Below, piece after piece: positions 31,339-39,465 of a stretch of 64,000 nucleotides of DNA. The notes under the pieces were generated by a model, which was not told where the DNA came from, did not search any database, and worked only from the letters and a program-made list of their open reading frames with translations. This DNA comes from Oscillospiraceae bacterium (GTDB lineage: Bacteria; Bacillota; Clostridia; Oscillospirales; Oscillospiraceae): the NCBI GenBank assembly GCA_017515345.1, contig JAFWFZ010000038.1, positions 38,335-102,334 of the forward strand, in the 5' to 3' direction. Within the stretch, counting starts at the first letter, position 1. Each line of letters starts with the position of its first letter. The translations under genes and the position numbers were made by a program.

Positions 31339-32448
31339 ATGATCGAATACGAGGACTATAAAGTAAAGATAAACGGCCTGAAGCCCGCGCTGGACGGGCT
31401 GGGCGACGCCCTGAAGCTGGGGGACGCCCGGGCGGAGATCGCCCGCCTGGAGGAGGAGAGCGCGAAGGACGGCTTCTGGTCCGATCTGGAGAATTCCCAG
31501 AAGGTCCAGCAGCGGCTGAAGCAGCTCAAGAACAAGTGCGACAAGTACGACCGGCTGGTCGGCCGGTGGGAGGATGTGCTCACCCTGTGCCAGATGGCCA
31601 TCGAGGAGAACGACGACAGCCTGCTCCCGGAGCTGGAAGCGGACTACGCCGCCTTTGAAAAGGATCTGGAGAACGCCAGGCTGGAGACGCTGCTCTCCGG
31701 CGAGTACGACGGCATGAACGCCATCCTCTCCTTCCACGCCGGCGCCGGCGGCACCGAGGCCCAGGACTGGACCCAGATGCTCTACCGGATGTACACCCGC
31801 TGGGCCGAGCGCCACGGGATGAAATATACCCTGCTGGACTATCTGGACGGGGAGGAAGCGGGGATCAAGTCCGCCTCCATCCTCATCGAGGGTGAGAACG
31901 CCTACGGCTACTTAAAGAGCGAGAGCGGCATCCACCGGCTGGTGCGGGTATCGCCCTTCGACGCCTCCGGCCGGCGGCACACCTCCTTCGCCGCGGTGGA
32001 GGTCATCCCGGAGATCGACGACTCCGTGGAGATCGACATCCGGCCCGAGGATATCGAGATGCAGGTCTACCGCTCCTCCGGCGCGGGCGGCCAGCACGTG
32101 AACAAGACCTCCTCCGCCGTGCGGCTCATCCACCTGCCCACGGGCATCGTGGTCTCCTGCCAGACGGAGCGCAGCCAGCACCAGAACAGGGAGTACGCCA
32201 TGCGCATGCTCCGGTCGAAGCTGGTGGAGATCAAGGAGCGCGAGCACCTGGACAAGATCAGCGACATCAAGGGCGAGCAGATGAAGATCGAGTGGGGCAG
32301 CCAGATCCGCTCCTATGTCTTCATGCCCTACACCCTGGCTAAGGATCACCGCACCAACTTTGAAAACGGCAACATCAACGCCGTGATGGACGGCGATCTG
32401 GACGGGTTCATCAACGCCTACCTGAACATGCAGGCCGGCAGAGAATGA
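31339..32448 (+). CDS. prfB: Peptide chain release factor 2
   Basis: This 369-residue protein has the RF2 stop-recognition tripeptide SPF (205-207) and the catalytic GGQ (250-252). It terminates at UGA and UAA. Unlike many prfB genes, the frame is continuous: there is no in-frame TGA and no CTTTGA slippery site near codon 25, so expression is not autoregulated by frameshifting. The ATG at 31339 follows AAAGG at 12 nt; a GTG at 31330 is only 3 nt from the same site. A consensus promoter precedes it. Confidence 0.95.
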   Translation: MIEYEDYKVKINGLKPALDGLGDALKLGDARAEIARLEEESAKDGFWSDLENSQKVQQRLKQLKNKCDKYDRLVGRWEDVLTLCQMAIEENDDSLLPELEADYAAFEKDLENARLETLLSGEYDGMNAILSFHAGAGGTEAQDWTQMLYRMYTRWAERHGMKYTLLDYLDGEEAGIKSASILIEGENAYGYLKSESGIHRLVRVSPFDASGRRHTSFAAVEVIPEIDDSVEIDIRPEDIEMQVYRSSGAGGQHVNKTSSAVRLIHLPTGIVVSCQTERSQHQNREYAMRMLRSKLVEIKEREHLDKISDIKGEQMKIEWGSQIRSYVFMPYTLAKDHRTNFENGNINAVMDGDLDGFINAYLNMQAGRE

Positions 32449-32488
32449 GCTTCGACAAAAGAAGCGGCGATTCGCCGGCTTCAGCCGG

Positions 32489-32517
32489 TTGACAAATAAT
32501 GGAAATCGTGGTATTTT
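32489..32517 (+). promoter_or_regulatory. Candidate promoter downstream of prfB
   Basis: TTGACA (32489-32494) and TATTTT (32512-32517) are 17 bp apart, followed by a structured, gene-free stretch. Confidence 0.55.
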
Positions 32518-32523
32518 AAACTT

Positions 32524-32619
32524 GCAGCTTATCCAATTGGCGTGAGGCCAAAAAGCTCATATCTTTATCCCACAACCCTTTCTTTTCGGGCTCGCTTTCA
32601 CCGGCGGGCCCACTTTTTA
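32524..32619 (+). ncRNA. Candidate small structured RNA, unknown class
   Basis: From the promoter at 32489, an RNA of about 95 nt would contain a hairpin (AGCTT...TTGGC-loop-GCCAA...AAGCT) and end at a GGGC/GCCC stem followed by T5 (32614-32618). No coding frame with a ribosome site is present. I could not assign it to 6S, SRP or a riboswitch class. Confidence 0.3.
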
Positions 32620-32688
32620 TGCGGCTGTCCCCTGCCCCGGCGCGGGCCGGAAAAATAGAAAGTACCGCCTCCGGAGGGGAGAAACATA

Positions 32689-32716
32689 TTGCAGCCCCCG
32701 CCGGATCGTGTATAAT
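32689..32716 (+). promoter_or_regulatory. Promoter of the exported protein at 32760
   Basis: TTGCAG (32689-32694) and a perfect TATAAT (32711-32716) are 16 bp apart. Confidence 0.75.
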
Positions 32717-32759
32717 GCAGACAGAGGGGAAAACTGCGGGCTCCGGGAGGTGACGGGCG

Positions 32760-33284
32760 ATGCAGAACCAAAAAGTTTGGACGGTCGTCGTGATTACAGT
32801 CCTGTGCTGTCTTTGTCTCGCTCTGATCCCGGGTATCGCGATCGGCAATAGCTCGAAGCTCATGACAAAGCGGACCCCAGCCCGGCCCGTGATGGCGACC
32901 GGGCTGGATGCGCTCGTCCTGACGGAAGAAGAGAAAGCGCAGGACCGTGTAAACCGCGAAATACTGAGCGGCGTGTGCAGCTCCGCCCAGGCGGAGGAGG
33001 CGTCTCTCCTGAGTATCTATTTCTGTCGAAGCGGCTCTCTTTCCTCCTCGGCGATCCGGCAGTCGGAGCTCGTCACGCGGACATTCATGCCCACTCTGGG
33101 CGAGGCCAGAACGATCCGGTATATCGCCGCTGAAATGGAGGACGGTTCCCTGGTTTATTTCGGTCTCCCCGATGGAGCTGCCGACGGGAGATACGGCATC
33201 GACCTGGTGTACGCGGACTATATCGGCGGGAAGCGGGGACGGCTCCTCTACCTCTCGCCGCCCCATTACTGGGTCTACGACTGA
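32760..33284 (+). CDS. Exported or membrane-anchored protein of unknown function
   Basis: This 174-residue protein has an N-terminal hydrophobic helix (about 8-29, VVVITVLCCLCLALIPGIAIG) that is a signal peptide or anchor. A soluble domain follows, without cysteine pairs or motifs I recognise. GGGAGGTGACGGGCG precedes the ATG and a good promoter lies upstream, so the gene is probably real. Its function is unknown. Confidence 0.65.
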   Translation: MQNQKVWTVVVITVLCCLCLALIPGIAIGNSSKLMTKRTPARPVMATGLDALVLTEEEKAQDRVNREILSGVCSSAQAEEASLLSIYFCRSGSLSSSAIRQSELVTRTFMPTLGEARTIRYIAAEMEDGSLVYFGLPDGAADGRYGIDLVYADYIGGKRGRLLYLSPPHYWVYD

Positions 33285-33294
33285 CGCGCGCCGC

Positions 33295-33323
33295 TTGCAC
33301 GGCAGCGAAAAGTATTGTATAGT
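33295..33323 (+). promoter_or_regulatory. Promoter of the SDR gene
   Basis: TTGCAC (33295-33300) and TATAGT (33318-33323) are 17 bp apart. Confidence 0.7.
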
Positions 33324-33380
33324 GAAGGCAATCAAACCGGAAACGGAAGAATAAATACACAAGACTCTGGAGGGATCATC

Positions 33381-34142
33381 ATGGGACTGAAGGGAAAAAC
33401 GGTCATCGTCACCGGCGGTGCCCGGGGCATCGGCCAGAAATACTGCCTGAAGCTGGCCTCCGAGGGGGCAAACGTGGTCTGCGCCGACATTCTGGACCCG
33501 GCCGAGACCGTGAAGCTGGTGGAGGAGGCCGGCGGCGTCTGCATGGGCGTCCATGTGGACATCACCGACGTGGCTTCCACCGAGGCCATGGCCAGGGCGG
33601 CCTTTGACCGGTTCGGCGCCATCGACGCGCTGGTGAACAACGCCGCCCTCTACGGCGGGCTGAAAATGGCTCCGTTCTACGAGCTGGACGAGGACGAGTG
33701 GGATAAGGTGTTCCGCATCAACGTGAAGGGCACCTGGCACGTGTGCAAGGCCGTGTTCCCCTATATGAAGGAGAAGGGAGGCTCCATCATCAACATCTCC
33801 TCCACCTCCATCATCCAGGGCGTTCCCCTGCTGTGCCACTACGTGGCCTCCAAGGGCGCCGTGTGGTCCATGACCCGCACCCTGGCCAACGAGCTGGGCG
33901 AGTACAACATCCGCGTCAACTCCGTCACCATCGGCTACACCCTCACCGACGCGTCCATGTCCCTCTCCGACAACAAGGAGGATTTCGACGCCAACTACAA
34001 CCGCAACATCAGCGACCGCGCCCTGAAGCGCGGCATGATGCCCGACGACGTGGTGGGCACCATCGCCTTCCTGGCCTCCGACGATTCCGCGTTCATCACC
34101 GGCCAGAACCTGAACGTGGACGGCGGCTCCACCCATTACTAA
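33381..34142 (+). CDS. Short-chain dehydrogenase/reductase
   Basis: This 253-residue classical SDR has the cofactor motif TGGARGIG near the N-terminus, NNA at about 87-89, the catalytic Ser in INISSTSI, and Tyr/Lys in HYVASKG. It ends with the usual LNVDGGSTHY. NAD preference is suggested by the Asp in CADILD. It probably oxidises or reduces a hydroxyl or ketone; the substrate is unknown. CTGGAGGG precedes the ATG. Confidence 0.92.
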   Translation: MGLKGKTVIVTGGARGIGQKYCLKLASEGANVVCADILDPAETVKLVEEAGGVCMGVHVDITDVASTEAMARAAFDRFGAIDALVNNAALYGGLKMAPFYELDEDEWDKVFRINVKGTWHVCKAVFPYMKEKGGSIINISSTSIIQGVPLLCHYVASKGAVWSMTRTLANELGEYNIRVNSVTIGYTLTDASMSLSDNKEDFDANYNRNISDRALKRGMMPDDVVGTIAFLASDDSAFITGQNLNVDGGSTHY

Positions 34143-34268
34143 AACAGGACCCCGGCAGCCGACGCAGCGTTTGCCGGGGGTGAGGACGGACAGCAAAACG
34201 AACGACAGCGGGCCGGACGAGCCTCTCGCCGGCACTCTGCCGCGGCTTTCCTTTATCCGCAGCACACC

Positions 34269-34298
34269 GGGCGGCGGCTTCGGCCGCCGCCCATTTTA
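34269..34298 (+). terminator. Hairpin terminator after the SDR gene
   Basis: GGGCGGCGG and CCGCCGCCC pair perfectly around a short loop, then ATTTTAC. Another hairpin without a T run (CCCCGGCA/TGCCGGGG) lies at 34150-34179. Confidence 0.65.
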
Positions 34299-34310
34299 CA
34301 GGAGAATTCT

Positions 34311-35333
34311 ATGCTTTCATTTGAAAACGACTATATCGAGGGCGCCTGCGAGGAGATCCTCCGGCGGCTCCTGGAAACGAATTACGAGCAGCTCCCCGGC
34401 TACGGGCAGGACCGCTATTCCCTCTCCGCCGCGGAGAAGATCCGCGGGGCCTGCGCCTGCCCGGGGGCGGACGTGTTCCTCCTCAGCGGCGGCACCCAGA
34501 CGAACGCCGCGGTCCTCGCCGCCCTGATGAGCCCCTATGAGGGCGTCATCGCCGCCGAGACCGGCCACGTGAGCACCCATGAGGCGGGAGCCATCGAGTA
34601 CACCGGGCACAAGGTGCTCACCCTCCCCCAGCGCGAGGGGAAGCTGGACGCGGACGAGCTAAATAATTATGTCAACCAATTCTATGCCGATCCCGGCTAT
34701 CCCCACATGGTGCAGCCGGGGGCGGTGTACATCTCCCAGGCCACGGAATACGGCACCGTATACTCCCTTCGCGAGCTGGAGGCGCTGTCGGCCGTGTGCC
34801 GCAGACACGCCCTGCCCCTGTATCTGGACGGGGCCAGGCTGGGCTGCGCGCTGGCGGCCCGCGACGCGGACATGACCTTCGCGGACGTGGCGCGGCTCTG
34901 CGACGCGTTTTACATCGGCGGCACGAAGAACGGCGCCCTCTGCGGCGAGGCGGTGGTCTTCCCCAACGGCGCGCCGGCCCACTTCTTCACCACGGTGAAG
35001 CAGCACGGGGCGCTGCTGGCCAAGGGCCGGCTCCTGGGCGTTCAGTTCGACGTCCTGTTCACGGATGATCTGTACCTGCGGCTGGCCCGTCACGCCGTGG
35101 ACATGGCGGAGCGGATGGAGCGCGGACTGCGGGCAAAGGGCTGCGAATTTTACGTGGAGACGACCACGAACCAGAAGTTCCCGGTACTGGACGCGGAGGG
35201 ACTCAGCCGGCTTGAAAAGGCCGCCGCGTACACGCTCTGGGAGCGGCTGCCGGACGGTCGATCGGTGGTGCGGCTCGCCGCGAGCTGGGCCACAAGGCCG
35301 GAGGACGTAGACCTCCTGATCGGACTTATGTAA
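34311..35333 (+). CDS. Threonine aldolase / beta-eliminating lyase family protein
   Basis: This 340-residue PLP enzyme has the fold-type I pattern of L-threonine aldolase: LSGGTQTNAAVL, EYGTVYSLRELEAL, YLDGARLGCAL with the PLP-binding Asp, and the Schiff-base Lys in GGTKNGALCGEA. It likely cleaves L-threonine or L-allo-threonine to glycine and acetaldehyde, though related amino acid lyases share these motifs. AGGAG precedes the ATG. Confidence 0.9.
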   Translation: MLSFENDYIEGACEEILRRLLETNYEQLPGYGQDRYSLSAAEKIRGACACPGADVFLLSGGTQTNAAVLAALMSPYEGVIAAETGHVSTHEAGAIEYTGHKVLTLPQREGKLDADELNNYVNQFYADPGYPHMVQPGAVYISQATEYGTVYSLRELEALSAVCRRHALPLYLDGARLGCALAARDADMTFADVARLCDAFYIGGTKNGALCGEAVVFPNGAPAHFFTTVKQHGALLAKGRLLGVQFDVLFTDDLYLRLARHAVDMAERMERGLRAKGCEFYVETTTNQKFPVLDAEGLSRLEKAAAYTLWERLPDGRSVVRLAASWATRPEDVDLLIGLM

Positions 35334-35345
35334 ACCATATAAATA

Positions 35346-36170
35346 TTATGTAAATCTGCGGCGCGAGATGCGGATGGTCACGGTGATCTCGTCCGGCGTC
35401 TCCGACTTCTCGCATACGGCGTCCACGCTGCCGGAGCGCAGGAGGGCCAGGCTCCGCTCCAGGGTGTTCAGGAAGATCCCCACGTTCTTCACCACCACCG
35501 TGGGCTGCGCGGGGGCTCTGACCTCCTCCGGCGGGGACAGGAGCCGGTCCACATATTCGTCCGTCTGCCGCACATTGAGCCGGTCCCGGATGATCGTCTC
35601 CAGCGCGGCGGCTACCTCCTCCTCGCTCCGCAGCCGCAGCAGCGCCCGGGCGTGGCGCTCGGTGAGCCCGGCCGATCGGATATCGGCCAGCGCCTGGGGC
35701 GGCAGGCGCAGCAGGCGCAGCTTGTTCGCCACGGCGGACTGGGATCGGCCGATCCGGCGCGCCACCTCCTCCTGGGAAAAACCGTAGACCTCCATGAGGC
35801 GGCGGATGCCCTCGGCCTCCTCCAGGAAATCCAGGCCCCGGCTCTGCAGGTTCTCCGCCAGCGCCAGCACCGAGGATTCCGCCTGATTCACGTCCAGGAT
35901 GAGGCAGGGCACCTCCGTCAGCTCCGCCAGCCGCGCGGCCTTCAGGCGGCGCTCCCCGCTGATGAGCTCATAGCCGCCGGGCCTTCGGCGTACTGTCAGC
36001 GGCTGGAGGATCCCGTACCGCCGGATGCTGGCCGAGAGGGAACGGATCCCCTCCGCGTCTCCCCTTCTCCTGGGCCGGTCCGGGTTCGGCGCGATCTCGT
36101 CCAGCCGGATTGCCGTGATCCTCCCTCCGCCGAAGAGGCTGTTCTTTTTCCACGGGAACAACCGCTCCAC
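35346..36170 (-). CDS. ParB/Noc-family DNA-binding protein
   Basis: This 274-residue protein has the ParB N-terminal domain (YGILQPLTVRR, GYELISGERRLKAARLA, ALAENLQSRGLDFLEEAEG) and a helix-turn-helix (SQEEVARRIGRSQSAVANKL). The C-terminal part may dimerise. No parA is adjacent, as is usual for Noc. ParB/Noc bind parS-like or NBS sites near the origin. The GTG at 36170 gives MERLFPW; a TTG nine bases on has better spacing from AGGGGG, so the start is uncertain. Confidence 0.9.
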   Translation of the reverse strand: MERLFPWKKNSLFGGGRITAIRLDEIAPNPDRPRRRGDAEGIRSLSASIRRYGILQPLTVRRRPGGYELISGERRLKAARLAELTEVPCLILDVNQAESSVLALAENLQSRGLDFLEEAEGIRRLMEVYGFSQEEVARRIGRSQSAVANKLRLLRLPPQALADIRSAGLTERHARALLRLRSEEEVAAALETIIRDRLNVRQTDEYVDRLLSPPEEVRAPAQPTVVVKNVGIFLNTLERSLALLRSGSVDAVCEKSETPDEITVTIRISRRRFT

Positions 36171-36175
36171 CCCCT

Positions 36176-36210
36176 ATATAGTGTTCTTATGTGCCCATCC
36201 TACACTATAT
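36176..36210. promoter_or_regulatory. Inverted repeat upstream of the ParB/Noc gene
   Basis: ATATAGTGT (36176-36184) and ACACTATAT (36202-36210) are perfect inverted copies with a 17-bp spacer, immediately upstream of the start codon. It could be an operator, or parts of it could be promoter boxes on the minus strand. Confidence 0.5.
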
Positions 36211-36243
36211 CTAGTGCAAAAAAGCGTGAAAAAAGGAGCCGAC

Positions 36244-36430
36244 CTCTTCCCATGAGACTCACTTCGCCGTACTCTCACGGGAGAGGTACCCGCGCTCCAT
36301 CGCCTTCGGCTTCGCCTCAGTTGGTCGGCGCTAGGCCTCGCACAGCTCGTCTGTATGTGTTTTTGCCGCGGCAAAGCCGTGTCAAAAACGGTTCGATCTC
36401 TTCGCTCCTGCGGGAGCGAACTCTGTTGAG
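36244..36430 (-). repeat. Intergenic hairpin repeat (near-complete copy)
   Basis: Read on the minus strand: AACAGAGTTCGC, a small hairpin, then GTTTTTG and CAAAAAC (36383-36389 and 36359-36365) around a GCTTTGCCGCGG loop, then GACGAGCTGTGCGAGG. It matches the start of the 50.7-kb copy closely, then diverges. Confidence 0.75.
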
Positions 36431-36443
36431 AACGAAATAGAAC

Positions 36444-36476
36444 AAAAAAGGAGCCGATTTGGTCGGCTCCTTTTTA
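36444..36476 (-). terminator. Terminator of the UroD-CobW-His-rich operon
   Basis: AAAGGAGCCGA and TCGGCTCCTTT pair perfectly with A and T tracts on both sides. It lies about 50 bp beyond the stop of the His-rich gene. Confidence 0.85.
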
Positions 36477-36524
36477 TTATAGGGATTTGATTTGTTGCCC
36501 GGTGAAGCGGGTCCTTAAACGCGT

Positions 36525-37301
36525 TCAGCCGCGCAATTCCTTCAGAGCCGCCTCCACCATGGGCTCCACCTGCTCGGGGGTGACGGCGAAAACGATGCAC
36601 GCCATCTTGAGGCCGACGTCCTGCCCGGGGGCGGTCTTGATCATCACGTCGGACTCGGTGACGGAGAACATCTCGGCCTGCTTCACCTCGGCGGAAGCCT
36701 TGATGTGGCCCACGATGCCGCCCATATCGGTGATGGCGGCGGCGATCTCCTCCAGCTTTTTGCCGATCCGGGGCTTCAGCTCCGCATACTCCGCGCTGAT
36801 GTCCACAGTGCCGGATACGACGCAGGCGCCGTCGTGCATATGGTGCTCGATGTGGATGCCGTCAAAATCGCGTCCGTGGACGTGCTCATGCTCATGGTCA
36901 TGCTCATGGTCATGCTCATGGTCATGCTCATGGTCATGCTCATGGTCGTGGTCATGGCCGCAGCCGCACTCCTCACCGTGATCGTGGTGATGCTCGTGCT
37001 CATGGTCATGGCCGCAGCACTCCTCGCCGTGCTCATGGTGATGCTCGTGCTCATGGTCGTGGCCGCAGCCGCACTTCTCGCCGTGCTCGTGCTCATGCTC
37101 GTGCTCGTGGTCGTGGCCGCAGCACTCCTCGCCATGCTCCGGCCCGTGATGATGGCCGTGGTGATGATGGTGCCCGCAGCCGCTGAGATGGAGGTGGATG
37201 TGGATCTCCTTCTCCTGGCAGCAGCGGCCGTGATGATGGTGTCCGTGCTCGTGGACGGGCTCCCCGCAGCACTCGTCGTGCTCGTGAATGTGTTCGCTCA
37301 T
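36525..37301 (-). CDS. Very His-rich metal-binding protein with a conserved C-terminal domain
   Basis: This 258-residue protein has two parts. Residues about 1-147 are His, Glu, Asp and Cys repeats, in which blocks of type [14 protein letters not shown] and [15 protein letters not shown] alternate, then a run of HEHD units encoded by a 12-bp tandem repeat. Residues about 148-258 are an ordinary folded domain beginning near [10 protein letters not shown]. It lies 12 bp downstream of a CobW-type GTPase, so it is probably its metal store or chaperone partner. Nickel, cobalt or zinc are all possible. I do not recognise the C-terminal domain. Confidence 0.85.
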   Translation of the reverse strand: MSEHIHEHDECCGEPVHEHGHHHHGRCCQEKEIHIHLHLSGCGHHHHHGHHHGPEHGEECCGHDHEHEHEHEHGEKCGCGHDHEHEHHHEHGEECCGHDHEHEHHHDHGEECGCGHDHDHEHDHEHDHEHDHEHDHEHEHVHGRDFDGIHIEHHMHDGACVVSGTVDISAEYAELKPRIGKKLEEIAAAITDMGGIVGHIKASAEVKQAEMFSVTESDVMIKTAPGQDVGLKMACIVFAVTPEQVEPMVEAALKELRG

Positions 37302-37313
37302 GTTCTGACCTCC

Positions 37314-37913
37314 TTATTCACCGAGAACGGTTTTCCAGACTGCGGGATCCACCGGCGCCAGGGCCGATATGTGCGAGATCACGGCGTTCGGCTCAAAGCC
37401 GCGGATGTCGCTGTCGACCTTATTGAGGGTCTCCTCATCCACCAGGTCGATCTTATTTACGAGGACCGCATCCGATCCGATGATCTGCCCGGACAGCAGG
37501 TCGTGCATAGGCATCAGCAGACGTTTCCAGCGGGAAGCGTCCACCAGCACGCCGATCCTGGCGGGCATTTTCAGCGCGTGCTCCAGGTTCTCCTGGATCT
37601 TTTTCGGGTAGGCCACGCCGGTGGTCTCCAGAATGAGCCAGTCCGGATCATACTCCCTCTGCAGCCGGGACGCCGCAGTGACGAGCTCGCCGGAGACGGT
37701 GCAGCAGGCGCAGCCGGAGAACAGATTGTCCACCTTGAAGCCGCCGCTGCGGAGGAAGGCGTCGTCGATTCCCACCTCGCCTACCTCGTTCTCTAGGATC
37801 ATGACCTTGTTCTCCTTGTCGGATGTGGAGCTCTCCACGATGTACCGCGCCAGGGGGAGCAGAGCCGACGTTTTGCCTGAACCCAGGAAACCGCTGAAGA
37901 TCAATACTTTCAT
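37314..37913 (-). CDS. CobW-type GTPase, minimal N-terminal domain only
   Basis: This 199-residue COG0523 GTPase has Walker A GFLGSGKT (residues 8-15), ENEVGEVGIDD, the metal-binding CxCC motif (C68, C70, C71), LILETTG and the NKID motif. The CobW C-terminal domain is missing, so the protein stops after the GTPase core. These GTPases use GTP to load metal into a target. The target may be the UroD/MtaA-like protein just upstream, and the His-rich protein downstream may provide metal. That division of labour is inference. Confidence 0.92.
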   Translation of the reverse strand: MKVLIFSGFLGSGKTSALLPLARYIVESSTSDKENKVMILENEVGEVGIDDAFLRSGGFKVDNLFSGCACCTVSGELVTAASRLQREYDPDWLILETTGVAYPKKIQENLEHALKMPARIGVLVDASRWKRLLMPMHDLLSGQIIGSDAVLVNKIDLVDEETLNKVDSDIRGFEPNAVISHISALAPVDPAVWKTVLGE

Positions 37914-37937
37914 TTCAAATGCGCCTCGTTTATCATT

Positions 37938-38954
37938 TTATTTGTAGAACGTGCTGCCGATATCCAGGACAGCCTGTTTTACTACCGCATTCTTGTGCAT
38001 GATGACCTCATCTCCCACGGCGCCGAGGAAGCCGCCGCACCAGACATAGCCGCCGCCGGGGGCCAGCCGGTTGATGGTGGCGCGCACGGACTCCACGATG
38101 GCCTCATCCGGCACGTCCGCGCCGATGAGGGCGTCGCGGCCGTCCCAGCCGCCGCAGATCACGTAGCTGTTGCCGTACTTCTGCTTGAAGGCATCCAGGT
38201 CGTTGCAGCTCTGGGCGGGATCCCAGGAGACGATGCCGATGTCGTGCAGCCGCTCCATGAAGGCCATGCTCTTGCCGCAGTTGTGGAATGTGATGGGGAT
38301 GTCCCTGTCGCGGGCGAACTTGGCCTGCCGGTCATAGAGGGGCATGAAGAACTCCTCGAACATATCCATGGAGATGAAGGGATTGGCCCAGGCGGCGGTA
38401 TCGTCCATCATGGTGTACACGTCGGGCTGGTAGTAGTCGATGCACTTTTCGATCACGTCGCAGTAGAAGTCGCAGACGTACTCCAGCAGGGCCTGGCACT
38501 CCTCCGGCTCCTCAAACAGGGCCATCAGGCCGTTGGTGAAGCCCATGAAGCTCATAAGATCCTGGAAGAAGCCCACGTGGGTGTTGAAGGCGACGGCGGT
38601 CTTGGTGCGGTCGATACCGGACGCATCGAGCTCCTTCTTCGCCACCATCTCCCAGTCCACGTCGCTCAGGTCGGGGGCCTTGATCACGTCGCGCCATTTG
38701 GTCACGTCGTCCAGGATGAAGTTGTTGGGCTCAGGCAGGATCGCGCCGGCAGCCTCGTCGTTGCCCACCCAGTTGACGCCCCAGATGTCTTTGCCGCCGT
38801 GGTTGACGCGGTGGATGTTCACGGGGGCGGGCTCAAACAGGGTGCAGGGGTTCGGCGTCTTGTCATCCGGGGACGCGCCCAGCGTGTACATGGGGACCCA
38901 CTCCGGCGTACCGCCGCGGAGAATGGTCAGATAGTTTTCTTTCGGTGTAAGCAT
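37938..38954 (-). CDS. UroD/MtaA-like methyltransferase family protein
   Basis: This 338-residue protein belongs to the uroporphyrinogen decarboxylase superfamily, in the branch that includes corrinoid-linked methyltransferases (MtaA, MtbA). Motifs are the N-terminal PKENYLTILRGGTPEWVP and TFHNCGKSM, where His and Cys can bind a zinc ion as in MtaA. UroD itself lacks this zinc site. No corrinoid protein is adjacent. The ATG at 38954 follows GGAGGAGAG. It begins an operon with the CobW GTPase and His-rich genes. Confidence 0.87.
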   Translation of the reverse strand: MLTPKENYLTILRGGTPEWVPMYTLGASPDDKTPNPCTLFEPAPVNIHRVNHGGKDIWGVNWVGNDEAAGAILPEPNNFILDDVTKWRDVIKAPDLSDVDWEMVAKKELDASGIDRTKTAVAFNTHVGFFQDLMSFMGFTNGLMALFEEPEECQALLEYVCDFYCDVIEKCIDYYQPDVYTMMDDTAAWANPFISMDMFEEFFMPLYDRQAKFARDRDIPITFHNCGKSMAFMERLHDIGIVSWDPAQSCNDLDAFKQKYGNSYVICGGWDGRDALIGADVPDEAIVESVRATINRLAPGGGYVWCGGFLGAVGDEVIMHKNAVVKQAVLDIGSTFYK

Positions 38955-39014
38955 AGATCTCTCCTCCAATATATCTTTTCTTCCATTCTTTTCTTCTGCT
39001 TTATGCCGCTTATG

Positions 39015-39043
39015 ATTATACTGATTTTTCCCGATTTTTGCAA
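39015..39043 (-). promoter_or_regulatory. Promoter of the UroD-CobW-His-rich operon
   Basis: TTGCAA (39038-39043) and TATAAT (39015-39020) are 17 bp apart on the minus strand, about 60 bp upstream of the UroD-like gene. Confidence 0.85.
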
Positions 39044-39147
39044 GCGGTTTGCGGTGAAGCTGCCTTTTTCGGCAGAATAGCCTGACGCGCCGCCCCGCCG
39101 TGCCCCGGTCAAGGCAAAATAACAGGTTTTTCCGGCTGCAGACAAAG

Positions 39148-39452
39148 CCTCGGCAGAGTTCGCGCTGACAGGCGCGAATCAGTTGAAATCGTATTTGACG
39201 CAGCTTTGCCACGTCAAATACACACTGAGACGAGCTGCGCGAGTCCTCGCATCGTCGTCGCGGACTTCGTATCATTCGCTTTCTCGCAAGCTCAAAAGCT
39301 CATTCGCTCCGTCACTCCTCCTCTTCCCGCGCGACCCGCCGTGCTGGGCTCACGCGGGGGCCCGAGGCGATCCCCGCAAGCCGAGGGCGATGGAATGCGA
39401 GTCGTCACCCCCGTCCCCTCAAATCGAAGCCCAGCGGAGCGGGTTCGATTTG
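39148..39452 (+). repeat. Intergenic hairpin repeat, long copy
   Basis: It starts CCTCGGCAGAGTTCGC, has the central hairpin GTATTTGACG/CGTCAAATAC around CAGCTTTGCCA (39191-39221), then GACGAGCTGCGCGAG, then an extra segment (39255-39345) shared with the copy near tRNA-Leu. It ends with CCCCCGTCCCCTCAAAT and the terminal hairpin at 39420-39452. No gene is seen between 38955 and 39465. Confidence 0.8.
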
Positions 39453-39465
39453 AAGCGCGCTGCGC

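Noticed and set aside
36705..37796. 363-codon plus-strand frame with a Val/Met/Leu repeat
   Set aside because: It is the complement of the His-rich repeat; it looks hydrophobic only because the HEHD codons read as MLMV in reverse.
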